Source: Hymenobacter sp. BT559
Lineage (GTDB): Bacteria; Bacteroidota; Bacteroidia; Cytophagales; Hymenobacteraceae
Length of the DNA stretch: 64,000 nucleotides
Assembly: GCF_016427535.1 (NCBI RefSeq)
Contig: NZ_JAELXV010000003.1
Coordinates: 186,001-250,000, forward strand
Direction: 5' to 3'
Positions within the stretch are counted from its first letter, which is position 1. Each line of letters starts with the position of its first letter. This document shows positions 37,029 to 46,385 of this stretch, in pieces. The translations under genes and the position numbers were made by a program. Below the pieces are notes generated by a model. The model made no database searches and was not told the origin of the DNA. It saw only the letters and a program-made list of their open reading frames with translations.

Positions 37029-38084
37029 TTAGAGGATGAGCATCGCGTCGCCGTAGGCGAAGAAGCGGTACTTCTCCTTGATAGCTTCCTCGTAGGCCGC
37101 CATCAGCAGCTTGTAGCCCGCAAAGGCCGAAGCCATCATCACGAGCGTGCTTTCGGGCAGGTGGAAGTTGGTGAGCAGCGAGTTAGCGATTTTGAAGTCG
37201 TAGGGCGGGTAGATGAACTTGTCGTTCCAGCCCTGAGTCACCTTCACGCGGCTGCTGGCCGATACCGAGGCATCGAGGGCGCGCATGGTGGTGGTGCCAA
37301 TGGCGCACACTTGCTTTTTGGCGTCTATCGACTTGTTAATAATCTGGGCGGCCTCGGCATTCACGAAGAACTGCTCCGAGTCCATCTTGTGCTTGGTCAG
37401 GTCTTCCACATCTACGTTGCGGTAGGTACCTAGGCCTACGTGCATCGTGATGAAAGCCTTCTCTACACCTTTGATTTCCATGCGCTTCATCACCTCGCGC
37501 GAGAAGTGCAGGCCGGCTGCGGGGGCAGCTACGGCACCGATGTTCTCGGCAAAAATGGTTTGGTAGCGCTCTTTGTCGCCTTCCTCGGTTTCGCGCTTCA
37601 GCACGTCCTTGGGCACGGGCGTTTCGCCCAGCTCGTAAAGAGCCTTGCGGAACTCCTCGTCGGTGCCGTCGAACAAGAACTTGATGGTGCGGCCGCGCGA
37701 CGTGGTGTTGTCAATAACTTCAGCCACGATGTCGGAGTCGCCGAAGTAGAGCTTGTTGCCCACCCGGATTTTGCGGGCCGGGTCTACCAGCACATCCCAC
37801 AAGCGCAGCTCCTTGTTCAGCTCGCGCAGCAAGAACACTTCTATCTGAGCACCCGTGCGCTCTTTCTGGCCGTACATGCGGGCCGGAAATACTTTAGTAT
37901 CATTAAAAACGAATACATCACCTTCGTTGAAGTATTCGAGAATATCTTTGAACATCCGGTGCTCGAACTGGCCGGTGGCGCGGTTTACGACCATCAGGCG
38001 CGACTCGTCGCGGTGCCGGGCCGGATGCGAAGCAATCAGCTCTTCGGGGAGTTCAAATTTGAACTCGTGCAGTTTCATCGCCAT
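37029..38084 (-). CDS. queA: tRNA S-adenosylmethionine ribosyltransferase-isomerase
   Basis: Transfers and isomerises the ribosyl part of S-adenosylmethionine onto preQ1 in tRNA, giving epoxyqueuosine. 351 residues, the usual length. Blocks are [65 protein letters not shown], and [24 protein letters not shown] near the end. The start is either MAMKLHEF at 38084 or MKLHEF at 38078. A -7 box lies on the minus strand about 45 nt upstream. Confidence 0.96.
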   Translation of the reverse strand: MAMKLHEFKFELPEELIASHPARHRDESRLMVVNRATGQFEHRMFKDILEYFNEGDVFVFNDTKVFPARMYGQKERTGAQIEVFLLRELNKELRLWDVLVDPARKIRVGNKLYFGDSDIVAEVIDNTTSRGRTIKFLFDGTDEEFRKALYELGETPVPKDVLKRETEEGDKERYQTIFAENIGAVAAPAAGLHFSREVMKRMEIKGVEKAFITMHVGLGTYRNVDVEDLTKHKMDSEQFFVNAEAAQIINKSIDAKKQVCAIGTTTMRALDASVSASSRVKVTQGWNDKFIYPPYDFKIANSLLTNFHLPESTLVMMASAFAGYKLLMAAYEEAIKEKYRFFAYGDAMLIL

Positions 38085-38128
38085 GTAGTGGGACGTACTA
38101 GGGGGAAGTTACCAAAAATTTGGGCGGG

Positions 38129-38136
38129 CAAAGGTA
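38129..38136 (-). promoter_or_regulatory. -7 box TACCTTTG (minus strand) of queA
   Basis: Exact TAnnTTTG match reading toward queA, about 45 nt before its ATG. Confidence 0.6.
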
Positions 38137-38159
38137 CGCGTTTGTTTTGAGATTCCGAA

Positions 38160-38167
38160 TACCTTTG
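38160..38167 (+). promoter_or_regulatory. -7 box TACCTTTG of the ABC-type permease gene
   Basis: Exact match, 37 nt before the ATG. It lies only 23 bp from the opposite-facing queA box, so the two promoters overlap. Confidence 0.6.
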
Positions 38168-38204
38168 CGCTGCTTATCTGCTACTTGCCTTTTCTGCTCC
38201 GCTT

Positions 38205-39470
38205 ATGCTGCTCGCCCTACGCCTCACGTTCGAGAGTTTTGTCTTTGCCTGGCAGGCGCTGCGGTCTAACCTGTTGCGCACCATTTTGTCGCTCCTAGGG
38301 GTCACGGTGGGCATTTTTGCCATCATTGCCGTCTTCATGATAGTCGATTCGCTGGAGACTAACGTGCGCCAAAGCATGAGTTTCATGGGCGATAAGGTGG
38401 TGTACGTGGGCAAGTGGCCCTGGGTATTTGAGCCCAACCAACCTTGGTGGAAGTATTTCAACCGCCCGGTGCCCACGGCTCGCGAGTTTCGGCAGCTCGA
38501 ACGCATGCTAACGCCCGGCGGCAACAAGGGCGTGGCCATCTTCGTGAGCAAGAGCGGCAACACCTTCAAGGCTGGCTCTAACTCGGTGACTGACTGCGCT
38601 CTGCAAGGGGTGAGCTACGACTACCGCAACGTATCGAGCGTACCCGTAGAGCAAGGCCGCTACTTTACGCTGCAAGAAGTTGATGGTGGCCGGCCAGTGG
38701 CCATCATCGGGGCCACCATTGCTGAGAATCTCTACCCCGGCATCGACCCCGTGGGGCAGGACTTTAAAACCCACGGCCGCCACTTTACCGTGATTGGCGT
38801 GCTGAAAAAGGAGGGTAAAAACCTCCTAGGTGCCCCCAGCAACGATGCCAACTGCCTTATTCCTTACAACACCTTCGCCGGCATCTTTGCCCTCAGCAGC
38901 ACCGGCATGAGCGGCCCTTCGCCCAACATTGGCGTGAAGGGGGTTGATACCGACCCCGGCCTGCTCAGCCTAGAGGCTGAGATGCAGGGCGCCATGCGCA
39001 CCATCCGCGGCCTCAAGCCCCGCGAGGAAGACAACTTTGCCCTGAACCGGCCCGAGATGATAGCCTCGCTCATTACCAAGCTCTTCAGCGTCATTGGCTT
39101 GGCAGGGGCCGTTATTGGGTCGTTTGCGATGCTGGTGGGCGGCTTTGGTATTGCCAACATCATGTTTGTGTCGGTGCGCGAGCGCACCAATATCATTGGC
39201 ATTCAGAAGTCGCTGGGGGCCAAGAACTACTTTATCCTGTTCCAGTTTCTGTTCGAGGCCGTGTTTCTTTGCCTCCTAGGTGGCGCGGCGGGCATTTTCT
39301 TGGTGTGGCTCGTCACGTTCATTCCGCTCGGCGACCTCACGCTGTTCCTCAGCCCCGGCAACATTACCCTAGGGCTGTTGGTGTCAATCGGCATTGGCGT
39401 GGTGGCGGGTATCGTGCCGGCCGTGCTGGCCGCCAACCTCGACCCGGTTATCGCCATTCGGGCCAAGTAG
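38205..39470 (+). CDS. ABC-type (MacB/FtsX-like) permease
   Basis: 421-residue membrane protein. An N-terminal helix (ILSLLGVTVGIFAIIAVFMIVDSL) is followed by a periplasmic MacB-PCD domain (about 50-270) and three C-terminal helices of the FtsX fold, including FAMLVGGFGIANIMFVSVRERTNIIGIQKSLGAK and the final IGVVAGIVPAVLAANLDPVIAIR. This architecture belongs to MacB/LolC-type mechanotransmission exporters, which need an ATPase partner; none is adjacent, so it must be encoded elsewhere. Confidence 0.93.
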   Translation: MLLALRLTFESFVFAWQALRSNLLRTILSLLGVTVGIFAIIAVFMIVDSLETNVRQSMSFMGDKVVYVGKWPWVFEPNQPWWKYFNRPVPTAREFRQLERMLTPGGNKGVAIFVSKSGNTFKAGSNSVTDCALQGVSYDYRNVSSVPVEQGRYFTLQEVDGGRPVAIIGATIAENLYPGIDPVGQDFKTHGRHFTVIGVLKKEGKNLLGAPSNDANCLIPYNTFAGIFALSSTGMSGPSPNIGVKGVDTDPGLLSLEAEMQGAMRTIRGLKPREEDNFALNRPEMIASLITKLFSVIGLAGAVIGSFAMLVGGFGIANIMFVSVRERTNIIGIQKSLGAKNYFILFQFLFEAVFLCLLGGAAGIFLVWLVTFIPLGDLTLFLSPGNITLGLLVSIGIGVVAGIVPAVLAANLDPVIAIRAK

Positions 39471-39607
39471 CGCAGGCATAATATGGCGGGCGCGGAACGA
39501 TAGGGCCCGCAAAATGCTTGTTACTCCTTGGGCTCTTATATTCGCCCCCTTGTGGCCGCCCCGCTTGCTGAGCTGGGGCGGTTTCGTTTTTTCCCCACCC
39601 TGGCAAT

Positions 39608-40474
39608 ATGTCCAAACTGAAGAAAACCAGCAAAACCAAGCTAGCCGACGACAACCTGAACGCTGGCTCGGGCAAGACCATCGTGCAGCCCAACGTCAAC
39701 GACAACAAGCTGACGAGCATTACCGAACTGCGCCAGCAGACGGGCAATATGCCCAAGACAAGCCCCGACCCCGACGAGCAGCGCATCCGCAAAGCCTTTG
39801 TTGATAAAGACTGGAACGAGATTAAAATTGCCGATAGCTGGCAGATTTTCAAAGTGATGGCCGAGTTTGTGGAGGGCTTCGAGAAGCTCTCTAAGATTGG
39901 CCCATGCGTGAGCATTTTCGGCTCGGCCCGCACCAAGCCCGACAACCAGTACTATCAGCTGGCCGAGGAAATCGCCTCCAAGCTGGTGCGCCACGGTTAC
40001 GGCGTCATCACGGGCGGCGGCCCCGGCATTATGGAAGCCGGCAACAAAGGTGCCCGCGCCGAGGGCGGCAAGTCGGTGGGCCTCAACATTGAGTTGCCCT
40101 TCGAGCAAACGCACAACATCTACATCGACTCGGACAAGTGCATCGACTTCGATTACTTTTTCGTGCGCAAGGTTATGTTTGTGAAGTATGCGCAGGCCTT
40201 CGTGGGCATGCCTGGCGGCTTCGGCACCATCGACGAGCTGTTTGAGGCTCTTACGCTGATTCAGACCAAGAAAATTGGGCGCTTCCCCATTGTGCTGGTA
40301 GGCTCGGCCTACTGGGGCGGCCTCTTCGACTGGATTCAGAACGTAATGCTGGGCGAGGAGCGCAATATCTCGCCTGAGGACATGGACCTCGTGCAAATAG
40401 TAGACGACGCCAGCGAAGCCGTCAAAATCATCGACGACTTCTACCACAAGTACTCGCTGTCGCCCAACTTCTAG
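39608..40474 (+). CDS. LOG-family protein (TIGR00730-type)
   Basis: 288 residues. Rossmann-like LOG domain with SIFGSARTKPDNQYY, GGGPGIMEAGNKGA and the diagnostic PGGFGTIDE near residue 204. LOG proteins release free cytokinin-type bases from nucleotide monophosphates or act as AMP/nucleotide phosphoribohydrolases. About 85 N-terminal residues (Lys/Thr/Asn-rich, then a charged helix) extend the usual domain. Soluble. Function in this organism unknown. Confidence 0.93.
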   Translation: MSKLKKTSKTKLADDNLNAGSGKTIVQPNVNDNKLTSITELRQQTGNMPKTSPDPDEQRIRKAFVDKDWNEIKIADSWQIFKVMAEFVEGFEKLSKIGPCVSIFGSARTKPDNQYYQLAEEIASKLVRHGYGVITGGGPGIMEAGNKGARAEGGKSVGLNIELPFEQTHNIYIDSDKCIDFDYFFVRKVMFVKYAQAFVGMPGGFGTIDELFEALTLIQTKKIGRFPIVLVGSAYWGGLFDWIQNVMLGEERNISPEDMDLVQIVDDASEAVKIIDDFYHKYSLSPNF

Positions 40475-40497
40475 GTATTCACTATTCAGCAGCCAAG

Positions 40498-40540
40498 CGG
40501 CCGGCCCAGTGCAACGTGCACCGGGCCGGCCGTTTGAGTT
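40498..40540. terminator. Terminator-like hairpin between convergent genes
   Basis: CGGCCGGCCC pairs with GGGCCGGCCG, with the loop extended by GTGCA/TGCAC. Confidence 0.75.
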
Positions 40541-40561
40541 TTCAGGCTAGCGGACGAGGTT

Positions 40562-41278
40562 TCAGTAGCCTTCTTCTAATGCGTAGTCCGACTGGTCGGT
40601 TTGGTGAGCCACGGGAAGCGCGATGGGCCGGCCCAGCTGGTTTACTTGCTGGCGCATGGCTAGCTCGTCTTCAAAAACAACGACGCGCCCAATAATGTAC
40701 CAGGTAAAAGCTGCGGCTAGTAGCTGCGCCCCCGCATCGAGTAGGGCGGGCAATAGGTTGGCTTGGGCGATACCATCCGAGTCATTACCACCCATTTTAG
40801 AGGTGATGCGGCCCATAATCATCTTCAGCACAAAGGCTGCCCACCACCACCCTAGGATGTTGGAGGGCTGCACAATGCGGCCCCAGGCAGCGCGCTGCGT
40901 GTCTTGCCACACTTCCTTCATGATGGTGTAAGGCCGCACAAAGTTGAGGAAAGGCACAAACCAGGCGCCGGCCGCCCACCCCTCGGAGTGCTCCGGGCGA
41001 ATAGTGGGAACCTGATGCAAGTTGAAATAAGCCCGCCGAAACCACATGATTAGTGCAATGTAGCTACCCACCAAGAAGACGAGCTCGGTCAGCGTGAGAG
41101 CCAGATACAGGTAGTATAGCCCGGTAGTGAGCATAGACGCGGTGCCAGCCACGGCATCGTCCCAATCGGGCAGGCCGAGGCCTATGAAGCATAACGTGGC
41201 CAGGGCGCCCGACACGAGCGCAAAAATCAAGAAGATGAGGCGAGCCACGCGGGCGCGCTCTTTGTTATCGCGAAGCAT
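40562..41278 (-). CDS. DUF4328 membrane protein
   Basis: 238 residues with about five membrane helices. The family block WFRRAYFNLHQVPTIRPEHSEGWAAGAWFVPFLNFVRPYTIMKEVW at about 82-127, with GWAxGxWFVPxxNxxxPYxxMxExW, is diagnostic of DUF4328. An N-terminal helix pair precedes it and WWWAAFVLKMIM follows. Function unknown. A -7 box on the minus strand lies about 40 nt upstream. Confidence 0.9.
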   Translation of the reverse strand: MLRDNKERARVARLIFLIFALVSGALATLCFIGLGLPDWDDAVAGTASMLTTGLYYLYLALTLTELVFLVGSYIALIMWFRRAYFNLHQVPTIRPEHSEGWAAGAWFVPFLNFVRPYTIMKEVWQDTQRAAWGRIVQPSNILGWWWAAFVLKMIMGRITSKMGGNDSDGIAQANLLPALLDAGAQLLAAAFTWYIIGRVVVFEDELAMRQQVNQLGRPIALPVAHQTDQSDYALEEGY

Positions 41279-41315
41279 AAAGTTGTTGAATAGGCTGAGT
41301 TAAATAGGTTTGGTA

Positions 41316-41323
41316 CAAACATA
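41316..41323 (-). promoter_or_regulatory. -7 box TATGTTTG (minus strand) of the DUF4328 gene
   Basis: Exact TAnnTTTG match, about 37 nt before the ATG. Confidence 0.55.
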
Positions 41324-41394
41324 AGCTGGCTGTTAGTAACCAGCTTAGTAAACTAGCCACTAAAATTAGTCCGGCGGTTTTAAGCGTCTTTCCG

Positions 41395-41401
41395 TACTTT
41401 G
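41395..41401 (+). promoter_or_regulatory. -7-like box TACTTTG of polA
   Basis: One base shorter than TAnnTTTG, ending 6 nt before the polA ATG, which implies a leaderless transcript. Confidence 0.45.
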
Positions 41402-41407
41402 TTTGCT

Positions 41408-44305
41408 ATGTCTGAAACCACGCCCTCGCCCGCCAAAAAGCTTTTCCTGCTTGACGCTTTTGCCCTCATCTACCGCTCGCACTTTGCCTTTGCCAAAAAC
41501 CCTCGGGTCAACTCGAAGGGCATGAATACCGGGGCCATCCTGGGCTTTACTAATACCCTGGTAGAGGTGCTGCTCAAGGAGAAGCCGACCCACCTAGGGG
41601 TGTGCTTCGACTCGGGCAAGACCTTTCGGCACGAGAAGGACGAGAACTACAAGGCCAATCGCCAGGCCATGCCCGAGGACATTGGCATTGCCATCCCGTA
41701 CATCAAGCAGATTATTGAGGGGTTCCACATCCCGATATTGCTGATGCCCGGCTACGAGGCCGACGACGTGATTGGCACCCTAGCCCAGAAGGCCGAGGCC
41801 GAAGGCTTTGAGGTGTTTATGATGACGCCCGACAAAGATTATTGCCAGCTCGTGACCGAGCACATCAAGATTTACCGCCCCGCCTTCATGGGCAACGCGG
41901 CCGAGGTGCTTGATGTGCAGCACGTGCTGGAGCGCTTCGAGATTGAGCGCACCGAGCAAGTGATTGATATCCTAGGCTTGCAGGGCGACGCAAGCGATAA
42001 CATTCCGGGTATTCCCGGCATTGGGGAGAAGACGGCTAAGGCGCTTATCAAGCAGTTTGGCTCGGTCGAAAACCTGATTGCCAATTCGGACAAGTTGAAA
42101 GGCAAGCAGCAGGAAAACGTGCGCAACTTCGCTGAGCAGGGGTTGCTGAGTAAGGAGCTAGCCACGATACACGTGAACGTGCCCATTGACTTTGAGGCCG
42201 ATAAACTGGTAATGGATGCGCCCGATGCCACGCGGCTGCGGGCGTTGTTTGAGGAGCTGGAGTTTCGGCAGCTCGCCGCCCGCGTGCTGGGTGAGAGTGG
42301 CGCGGGCAGCGCCGGCCGGGCACCGGCAGCCCCCGTGGGCCGCGGCGCCCGCCGGCCCAAAGTAGCCGCGGCCCCAGCTGGCCAGGGCTCGCTTTTTGGC
42401 GAGGGCAGCGCGGCCGTTATCAACGCGGCCGAAAACGGCGACCTAGGGCCCGATGCGCCCGCCGAGTACTACGACGGCCCCACCAAAACCTTGGAAGACG
42501 TGCCGCACCACTACCACCTGGTGGACACGCCCGAGCTGCGCAAGTCGCTGATGCAGTTCTTGCTCCAGCAAAAGGAAGTCAGCTTTGATACCGAAACCAC
42601 GGGCCTGAACACTATGACGGCGCGACTGGTAGGCCTGAGCTTTAGCTGGGTGCCGGGCGAGGCGTACTACGTGCCCGTGCCCAGCGACGACGCCGAGGCC
42701 AGCCAGGCGCTGGTAAATGAGTTTTGTCCCTTCTTCGAGAACGAGCAGATTCTGAAAATCGGGCAAAACATCAAGTACGACCTGCTGATACTGAAGAACT
42801 ACAATGTGCGCGTAAGCGGGCCGTTCTTCGATACCATGCTGGCGCACTACCTCATCGAACCCGACATGCGCCACAACATGGACGTGCTGGCCGAAACCTA
42901 CCTGCATTATTCGCCGGTGCCCATCACCGACCTCATCGGGCCCAAGGGTAAGAACCAGAAGACAATGGCCGACCTGGAGCCGGCCCGCGTGAAAGACTAC
43001 GCCTGCGAAGACGCCGACGTGACCCTGCAGCTGCGCCACGTGTTTGAGCCCATGCTCAAGGACCTAGGGCTGCTGGGCTTGCTCAACGATGTCGAAAACC
43101 CGCTGGTACCGGTGCTTGCCGACATCGAGCACGCTGGCGTGCGCATCGACTCGGGCGCCATGAATGAGTACTCGGCCGAGCTGCAAGGCTATGTGCAGGA
43201 GCTCGAAACCCAGATTTTCAAAGAAGCCGGGCAGGAGTTCAACATCGGCTCGCCCAAGCAGCTAGGCGAGGTGCTGTTTGATAAGATGCAGATTGGCGGC
43301 GGCAAAATCAAAAAAACTAAGACCGGCCAGTACGCCACCGGCGAAGAAGTACTGAGCCAGCTGGCCGGCGATTACCCCATCGCGGGCCTCATCCTGGAGT
43401 ACCGCCAGCTCACCAAGCTGCGCAGCACCTACGTAGAAGCCCTACCGCAGCTGGTGTGCACCGATGGCCGCGTGCACACGACCTTCAACCAGGCCGTGAC
43501 GGCTACCGGGCGCTTGTCGTCGACCAACCCCAATCTGCAGAACATTCCCATCCGCACCGAGAAGGGCCGCGAAATCCGCAAGGCCTTCGTGCCGCGCGAC
43601 GAAAACCACATTTTGTTGGCGGCCGACTACTCGCAGGTCGAGCTGCGCATCATGGCCGACTTCTCGGGCGATGCCACGATGATAGAAGCCTTCCGCCTAG
43701 GGCAGGATGTGCACCGCAGCACCGCTAGTAAGGTTTTCCATGTGCCCCTAGAAGAAGTGGATAGCGAGATGCGCCGCAAGGCTAAGACCGTCAACTTCGG
43801 TATCATCTACGGCATCTCAGCCTTCGGCCTGGCCCAGCGCATCGGCATCAGCCGCAAGGAGGCGACTGATATCATCGAGACCTACTTCCAAGAGTTCCCG
43901 TCGGTGAAGCAGTTCATGGACGACAGCATTAACCGCGCCCGCGAGCTCGAATACGCCGAAACCTTGCTCAAGCGCCGCCGCTACCTGCGCGACATCAACT
44001 CGCGCAACGCTACGCTGCGCGGCTACACTGAGCGCAACGCCATCAACGCGCCCATCCAGGGCACGGCCGCCGACATCATCAAGATGGCGATGATTAACAT
44101 CCACGATTGGCTCGAAAAAGAGCGCCTAGGTACCAAAATGATACTGCAGGTGCACGACGAACTCGTGTTCGACGCCGTAAATGAAGAAGTGGAATATGTG
44201 ACGCCCAAAATCCGCGAGCTAATGACCACTGCCCTGCTGCTGCCCCACGGCGTGCCGCTAGAGGTGGAAGTAGGCACCGGCGACAACTGGCTGAAGGCGC
44301 ACTAG
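41408..44305 (+). CDS. polA: DNA polymerase I
   Basis: Repair and Okazaki-fragment maturation polymerase, 965 residues. Residues 1-290 form the 5' nuclease/FEN domain (YKANRQAMPEDI, YEADDVIGTLA, GDASDNIPGIPGIGEKTA). A Gly/Ala/Pro-rich linker follows at about 300-345. The 3'-5' exonuclease is intact, with FDTETTGLN near 393. The polymerase domain has motif A DYSQVELRIMA near 739, motif B RRKAKTVNFGIIYG near 788 and motif C VHDELVF near 915. The ATG at 41408 is preferred to a TTG three codons earlier that overlaps the promoter box. Confidence 0.98.
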   Translation: MSETTPSPAKKLFLLDAFALIYRSHFAFAKNPRVNSKGMNTGAILGFTNTLVEVLLKEKPTHLGVCFDSGKTFRHEKDENYKANRQAMPEDIGIAIPYIKQIIEGFHIPILLMPGYEADDVIGTLAQKAEAEGFEVFMMTPDKDYCQLVTEHIKIYRPAFMGNAAEVLDVQHVLERFEIERTEQVIDILGLQGDASDNIPGIPGIGEKTAKALIKQFGSVENLIANSDKLKGKQQENVRNFAEQGLLSKELATIHVNVPIDFEADKLVMDAPDATRLRALFEELEFRQLAARVLGESGAGSAGRAPAAPVGRGARRPKVAAAPAGQGSLFGEGSAAVINAAENGDLGPDAPAEYYDGPTKTLEDVPHHYHLVDTPELRKSLMQFLLQQKEVSFDTETTGLNTMTARLVGLSFSWVPGEAYYVPVPSDDAEASQALVNEFCPFFENEQILKIGQNIKYDLLILKNYNVRVSGPFFDTMLAHYLIEPDMRHNMDVLAETYLHYSPVPITDLIGPKGKNQKTMADLEPARVKDYACEDADVTLQLRHVFEPMLKDLGLLGLLNDVENPLVPVLADIEHAGVRIDSGAMNEYSAELQGYVQELETQIFKEAGQEFNIGSPKQLGEVLFDKMQIGGGKIKKTKTGQYATGEEVLSQLAGDYPIAGLILEYRQLTKLRSTYVEALPQLVCTDGRVHTTFNQAVTATGRLSSTNPNLQNIPIRTEKGREIRKAFVPRDENHILLAADYSQVELRIMADFSGDATMIEAFRLGQDVHRSTASKVFHVPLEEVDSEMRRKAKTVNFGIIYGISAFGLAQRIGISRKEATDIIETYFQEFPSVKQFMDDSINRARELEYAETLLKRRRYLRDINSRNATLRGYTERNAINAPIQGTAADIIKMAMINIHDWLEKERLGTKMILQVHDELVFDAVNEEVEYVTPKIRELMTTALLLPHGVPLEVEVGTGDNWLKAH

Positions 44306-44322
44306 GTGAGCTTGTAAGTAGC

Positions 44323-44934
44323 ATGAATATTTGGAAACACTGCTTGCTGTCGCAGCATAAGTTTGGTGGGCAGCCGGGTGATTTTTTACCTGTGCATCGC
44401 TTTCTGGATAGCAGTAAGTTGTTTTGCTACCATCCCCGGCACCGATTATTGCTGCATCATACCGTAGGTATTGAATGGGCTATCGAGCTGCTAGGTGATG
44501 TGTTGACTACCAGTGATAACCGACAGGTGTTGGTGCGCGATGTGGCTGCCGCTCATTGCCAAGAAGACCTGTTGGGCCGAGTGCCTACGCTAGCGGAGTG
44601 GCTACCAGGCCCTGCCCCAGAGTTGCTGGCTGCCCTACCCATAGCTAGCCCCGATGAGTTGCCTGCAACGCTAACACCAGCGTTGCGGCAACTACTGCTG
44701 CGGCCTTATTTGCGTACTGGTCAGGTAGCTGCGCTGCTGCTCACGTGCAGCACATTTGGCATGTACCTCGCCGAGCAGCTACTAGGCCTTGCTGCTGCCG
44801 AGGAGCTGCTGCGGTGGCAGCCTGCACCAGTGCCGGTGGCCCAGTTGCTGGCGCATATTACTTTGCGCCACCCTTGGCAATATCGCCCCGACCCCCGGGC
44901 CTTGGCTTGGCTGCAACAGCAGGAGCAAGAGTAA
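44323..44934 (+). CDS. DUF6915-like protein of unknown function
   Basis: 203 residues. The N-terminal 95 residues (SQHKFGGQPGDFLPVHRFLDSSKLFCYHPRHRLLLHHTVGIEWAIELLG, then VLVRDVAAAHCQEDLLGRVPTLAEWL) resemble DUF6915: KFGG, DSSK, HRxLxHHxxG, and ED-LGRxPTxxxWL. The C-terminal 100 residues are Leu/Ala/Pro-rich helices of unknown type. Codon use is more A/T-rich than in polA upstream, and there is no CCTAGG in this gene or the next. The polA stop is 17 bases upstream, so it may be read through from polA. Confidence 0.72.
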   Translation: MNIWKHCLLSQHKFGGQPGDFLPVHRFLDSSKLFCYHPRHRLLLHHTVGIEWAIELLGDVLTTSDNRQVLVRDVAAAHCQEDLLGRVPTLAEWLPGPAPELLAALPIASPDELPATLTPALRQLLLRPYLRTGQVAALLLTCSTFGMYLAEQLLGLAAAEELLRWQPAPVPVAQLLAHITLRHPWQYRPDPRALAWLQQQEQE

Positions 44935-44966
44935 GCTACCAATTCACCTTTTTAATAAATGACGCC

Positions 44967-45524
44967 ATGCTGGATGGTCCTCTGTCAGCTATTCAAACGC
45001 AACTCGTACACCTGCTGAAGGCGGGGCATAAGTTGAGTGTGCGTTGGGATTGTGGTGGCGATGAAAGCTTTGTATATACCAAGATTGATGATAGCGAGCT
45101 GAAAGCCAATTACAGCTCTGATAATGATTTGTCTGTGCTCATGGATGAGTATATCACCGAACTGTTGGACCTACCCGCCGCCGGCGAGTTTAGCATGCAG
45201 GGTGATGGACGCATCTTTCAGGAAGGCAAGGAGATAATTATAGATTATAAATCGCGGGCAACTACTTACTGGGACGATGATGATAGCTGGAAAGACTATC
45301 TCTCTGACGAGCAGTTAGCCGATATAGGAGTCAGTCCTCGTGAAAAGGAGCCGTTACCTACTGAGGTGTCTAACAGTATAGAGAGCCAGCCACTTACCAG
45401 CGAAGTAGATACTCCTATTGATTCCGTTGCTTCAGGAGATGAAGAAGATGAGCAGGGAGGTACATATGACCCTGATATGAGTGATGACTATTCTGGCCGT
45501 CGCGTCTTATTCACTCTACCTTAA
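44967..45524 (+). CDS. Acidic protein of unknown function, partner of the DUF6915-like gene
   Basis: 185 residues from the ATG at 44967 (MLDGPLSAIQTQLVHLLKAGHKLSVRWDCGGDESFVYT). An upstream ATG in the same frame overlaps the preceding gene and is rejected. A folded N-terminal half of about 95 residues (alpha plus beta, with DCGGDESFVY, LMDEYITELLDLPAAGEFSMQGDG) is followed by a very acidic tail (GDEEDEQGGTYDPDMSDDYSG). Not recognised. It lies 32 bp downstream of the DUF6915-like gene, and both share a low-GC style. Confidence 0.65.
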   Translation: MLDGPLSAIQTQLVHLLKAGHKLSVRWDCGGDESFVYTKIDDSELKANYSSDNDLSVLMDEYITELLDLPAAGEFSMQGDGRIFQEGKEIIIDYKSRATTYWDDDDSWKDYLSDEQLADIGVSPREKEPLPTEVSNSIESQPLTSEVDTPIDSVASGDEEDEQGGTYDPDMSDDYSGRRVLFTLP

Positions 45525-45548
45525 AGTTGGCGAAAGCGTAGTAGCAGA

Positions 45549-46283
45549 CTACCCCAGCCACCCAAACAGTCCCGCCGCTAGCGCGGCTCCTAGCAGCGGC
45601 CCCACTACCGGAACCCAGGCGTAAGACCACTCGCTGCTGCCCTTGCCCCGGATAGGCAATAGCGAGTGCATAAGGCGCGGCATCAGGTCACGGGCAGGGT
45701 TAATGGCGTAGCCAGTAGTGCCACCTAGGCCAAGGCCGATAATCCACACTAGCAGCGCCACTGGTAGCGCGCCTACTGCACCCAGCCCAATGGCCGTGTG
45801 CGTAGCCGTGAGCTCGGGCTGGGTTTGGCTGTTGTAAAAAACAACCAGTAGGAGTACCAGCGTGCCTACTACCTCACTGAGTAAGTTTAGCTTATGGTTG
45901 CGGATGGCCGGGCCGGTGCAGAATACCGCTAACTTCAGAAGTGGCTCGGGGGTGCGGTCGAAATGGTCTTTGAACAGCAGCCACGCCAGTAAAGACCCTA
46001 GGGCGGCGCCCAACAGTTGGGCCAGCACGTAGGGTAGCACCTGCGCCCACGCAAACTTGCCGGCCAGCGCCAGGCCCAGCGATACGGCGGGGTTGAGGTG
46101 GGCGCCGCTGTAGGGGTTGGCTACTACCACACCCACGTACACGGCCAGGGCCCAACCTGTAGCGATGACCAGCCAGCCACTGTTGTGGCCCTTGGTGTCG
46201 GCCAGTACTACGTTGGCATTGGTGGCGGTGCCCGTGAGCATGAGCACAGCGGTGCCCACCAGCTCGGCGGTGAAAGGACTCAT
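45549..46283 (-). CDS. Aquaporin / glycerol-facilitator (MIP family)
   Basis: 244-residue channel with six membrane helices and two half-helix pore loops: HLNPAVSLGLAL (first NPA) and INPARDLMPRL (second NPA). Asp after the second NPAR is characteristic of aquaglyceroporins, so glycerol or other small uncharged solutes are likely substrates. Inner membrane. No glycerol kinase or dehydrogenase gene is adjacent. Confidence 0.95.
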   Translation of the reverse strand: MSPFTAELVGTAVLMLTGTATNANVVLADTKGHNSGWLVIATGWALAVYVGVVVANPYSGAHLNPAVSLGLALAGKFAWAQVLPYVLAQLLGAALGSLLAWLLFKDHFDRTPEPLLKLAVFCTGPAIRNHKLNLLSEVVGTLVLLLVVFYNSQTQPELTATHTAIGLGAVGALPVALLVWIIGLGLGGTTGYAINPARDLMPRLMHSLLPIRGKGSSEWSYAWVPVVGPLLGAALAAGLFGWLG

Positions 46284-46385
46284 CTAGGAAGGGTAGAAAA
46301 TGGGGTAGGGCCTAGCTGGGTTGCTGGGTTACCCGTAGGCGCGGCACCGCAGGTTGTTTGTTTCGGCGCTCTAACTTAGCCCCCA

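Noticed and set aside
39641..40447. 268-codon open frame antisense to the LOG-family gene
   Set aside because: Same reason; Val/His-rich composition typical of antisense frames in GC-rich genes.
44745..44966. Extended N-terminus of the acidic protein after the DUF6915-like gene
   Set aside because: The extra 74 residues are the out-of-frame reading of the preceding gene; MLDGPLSAIQ at 44967 is the natural start.
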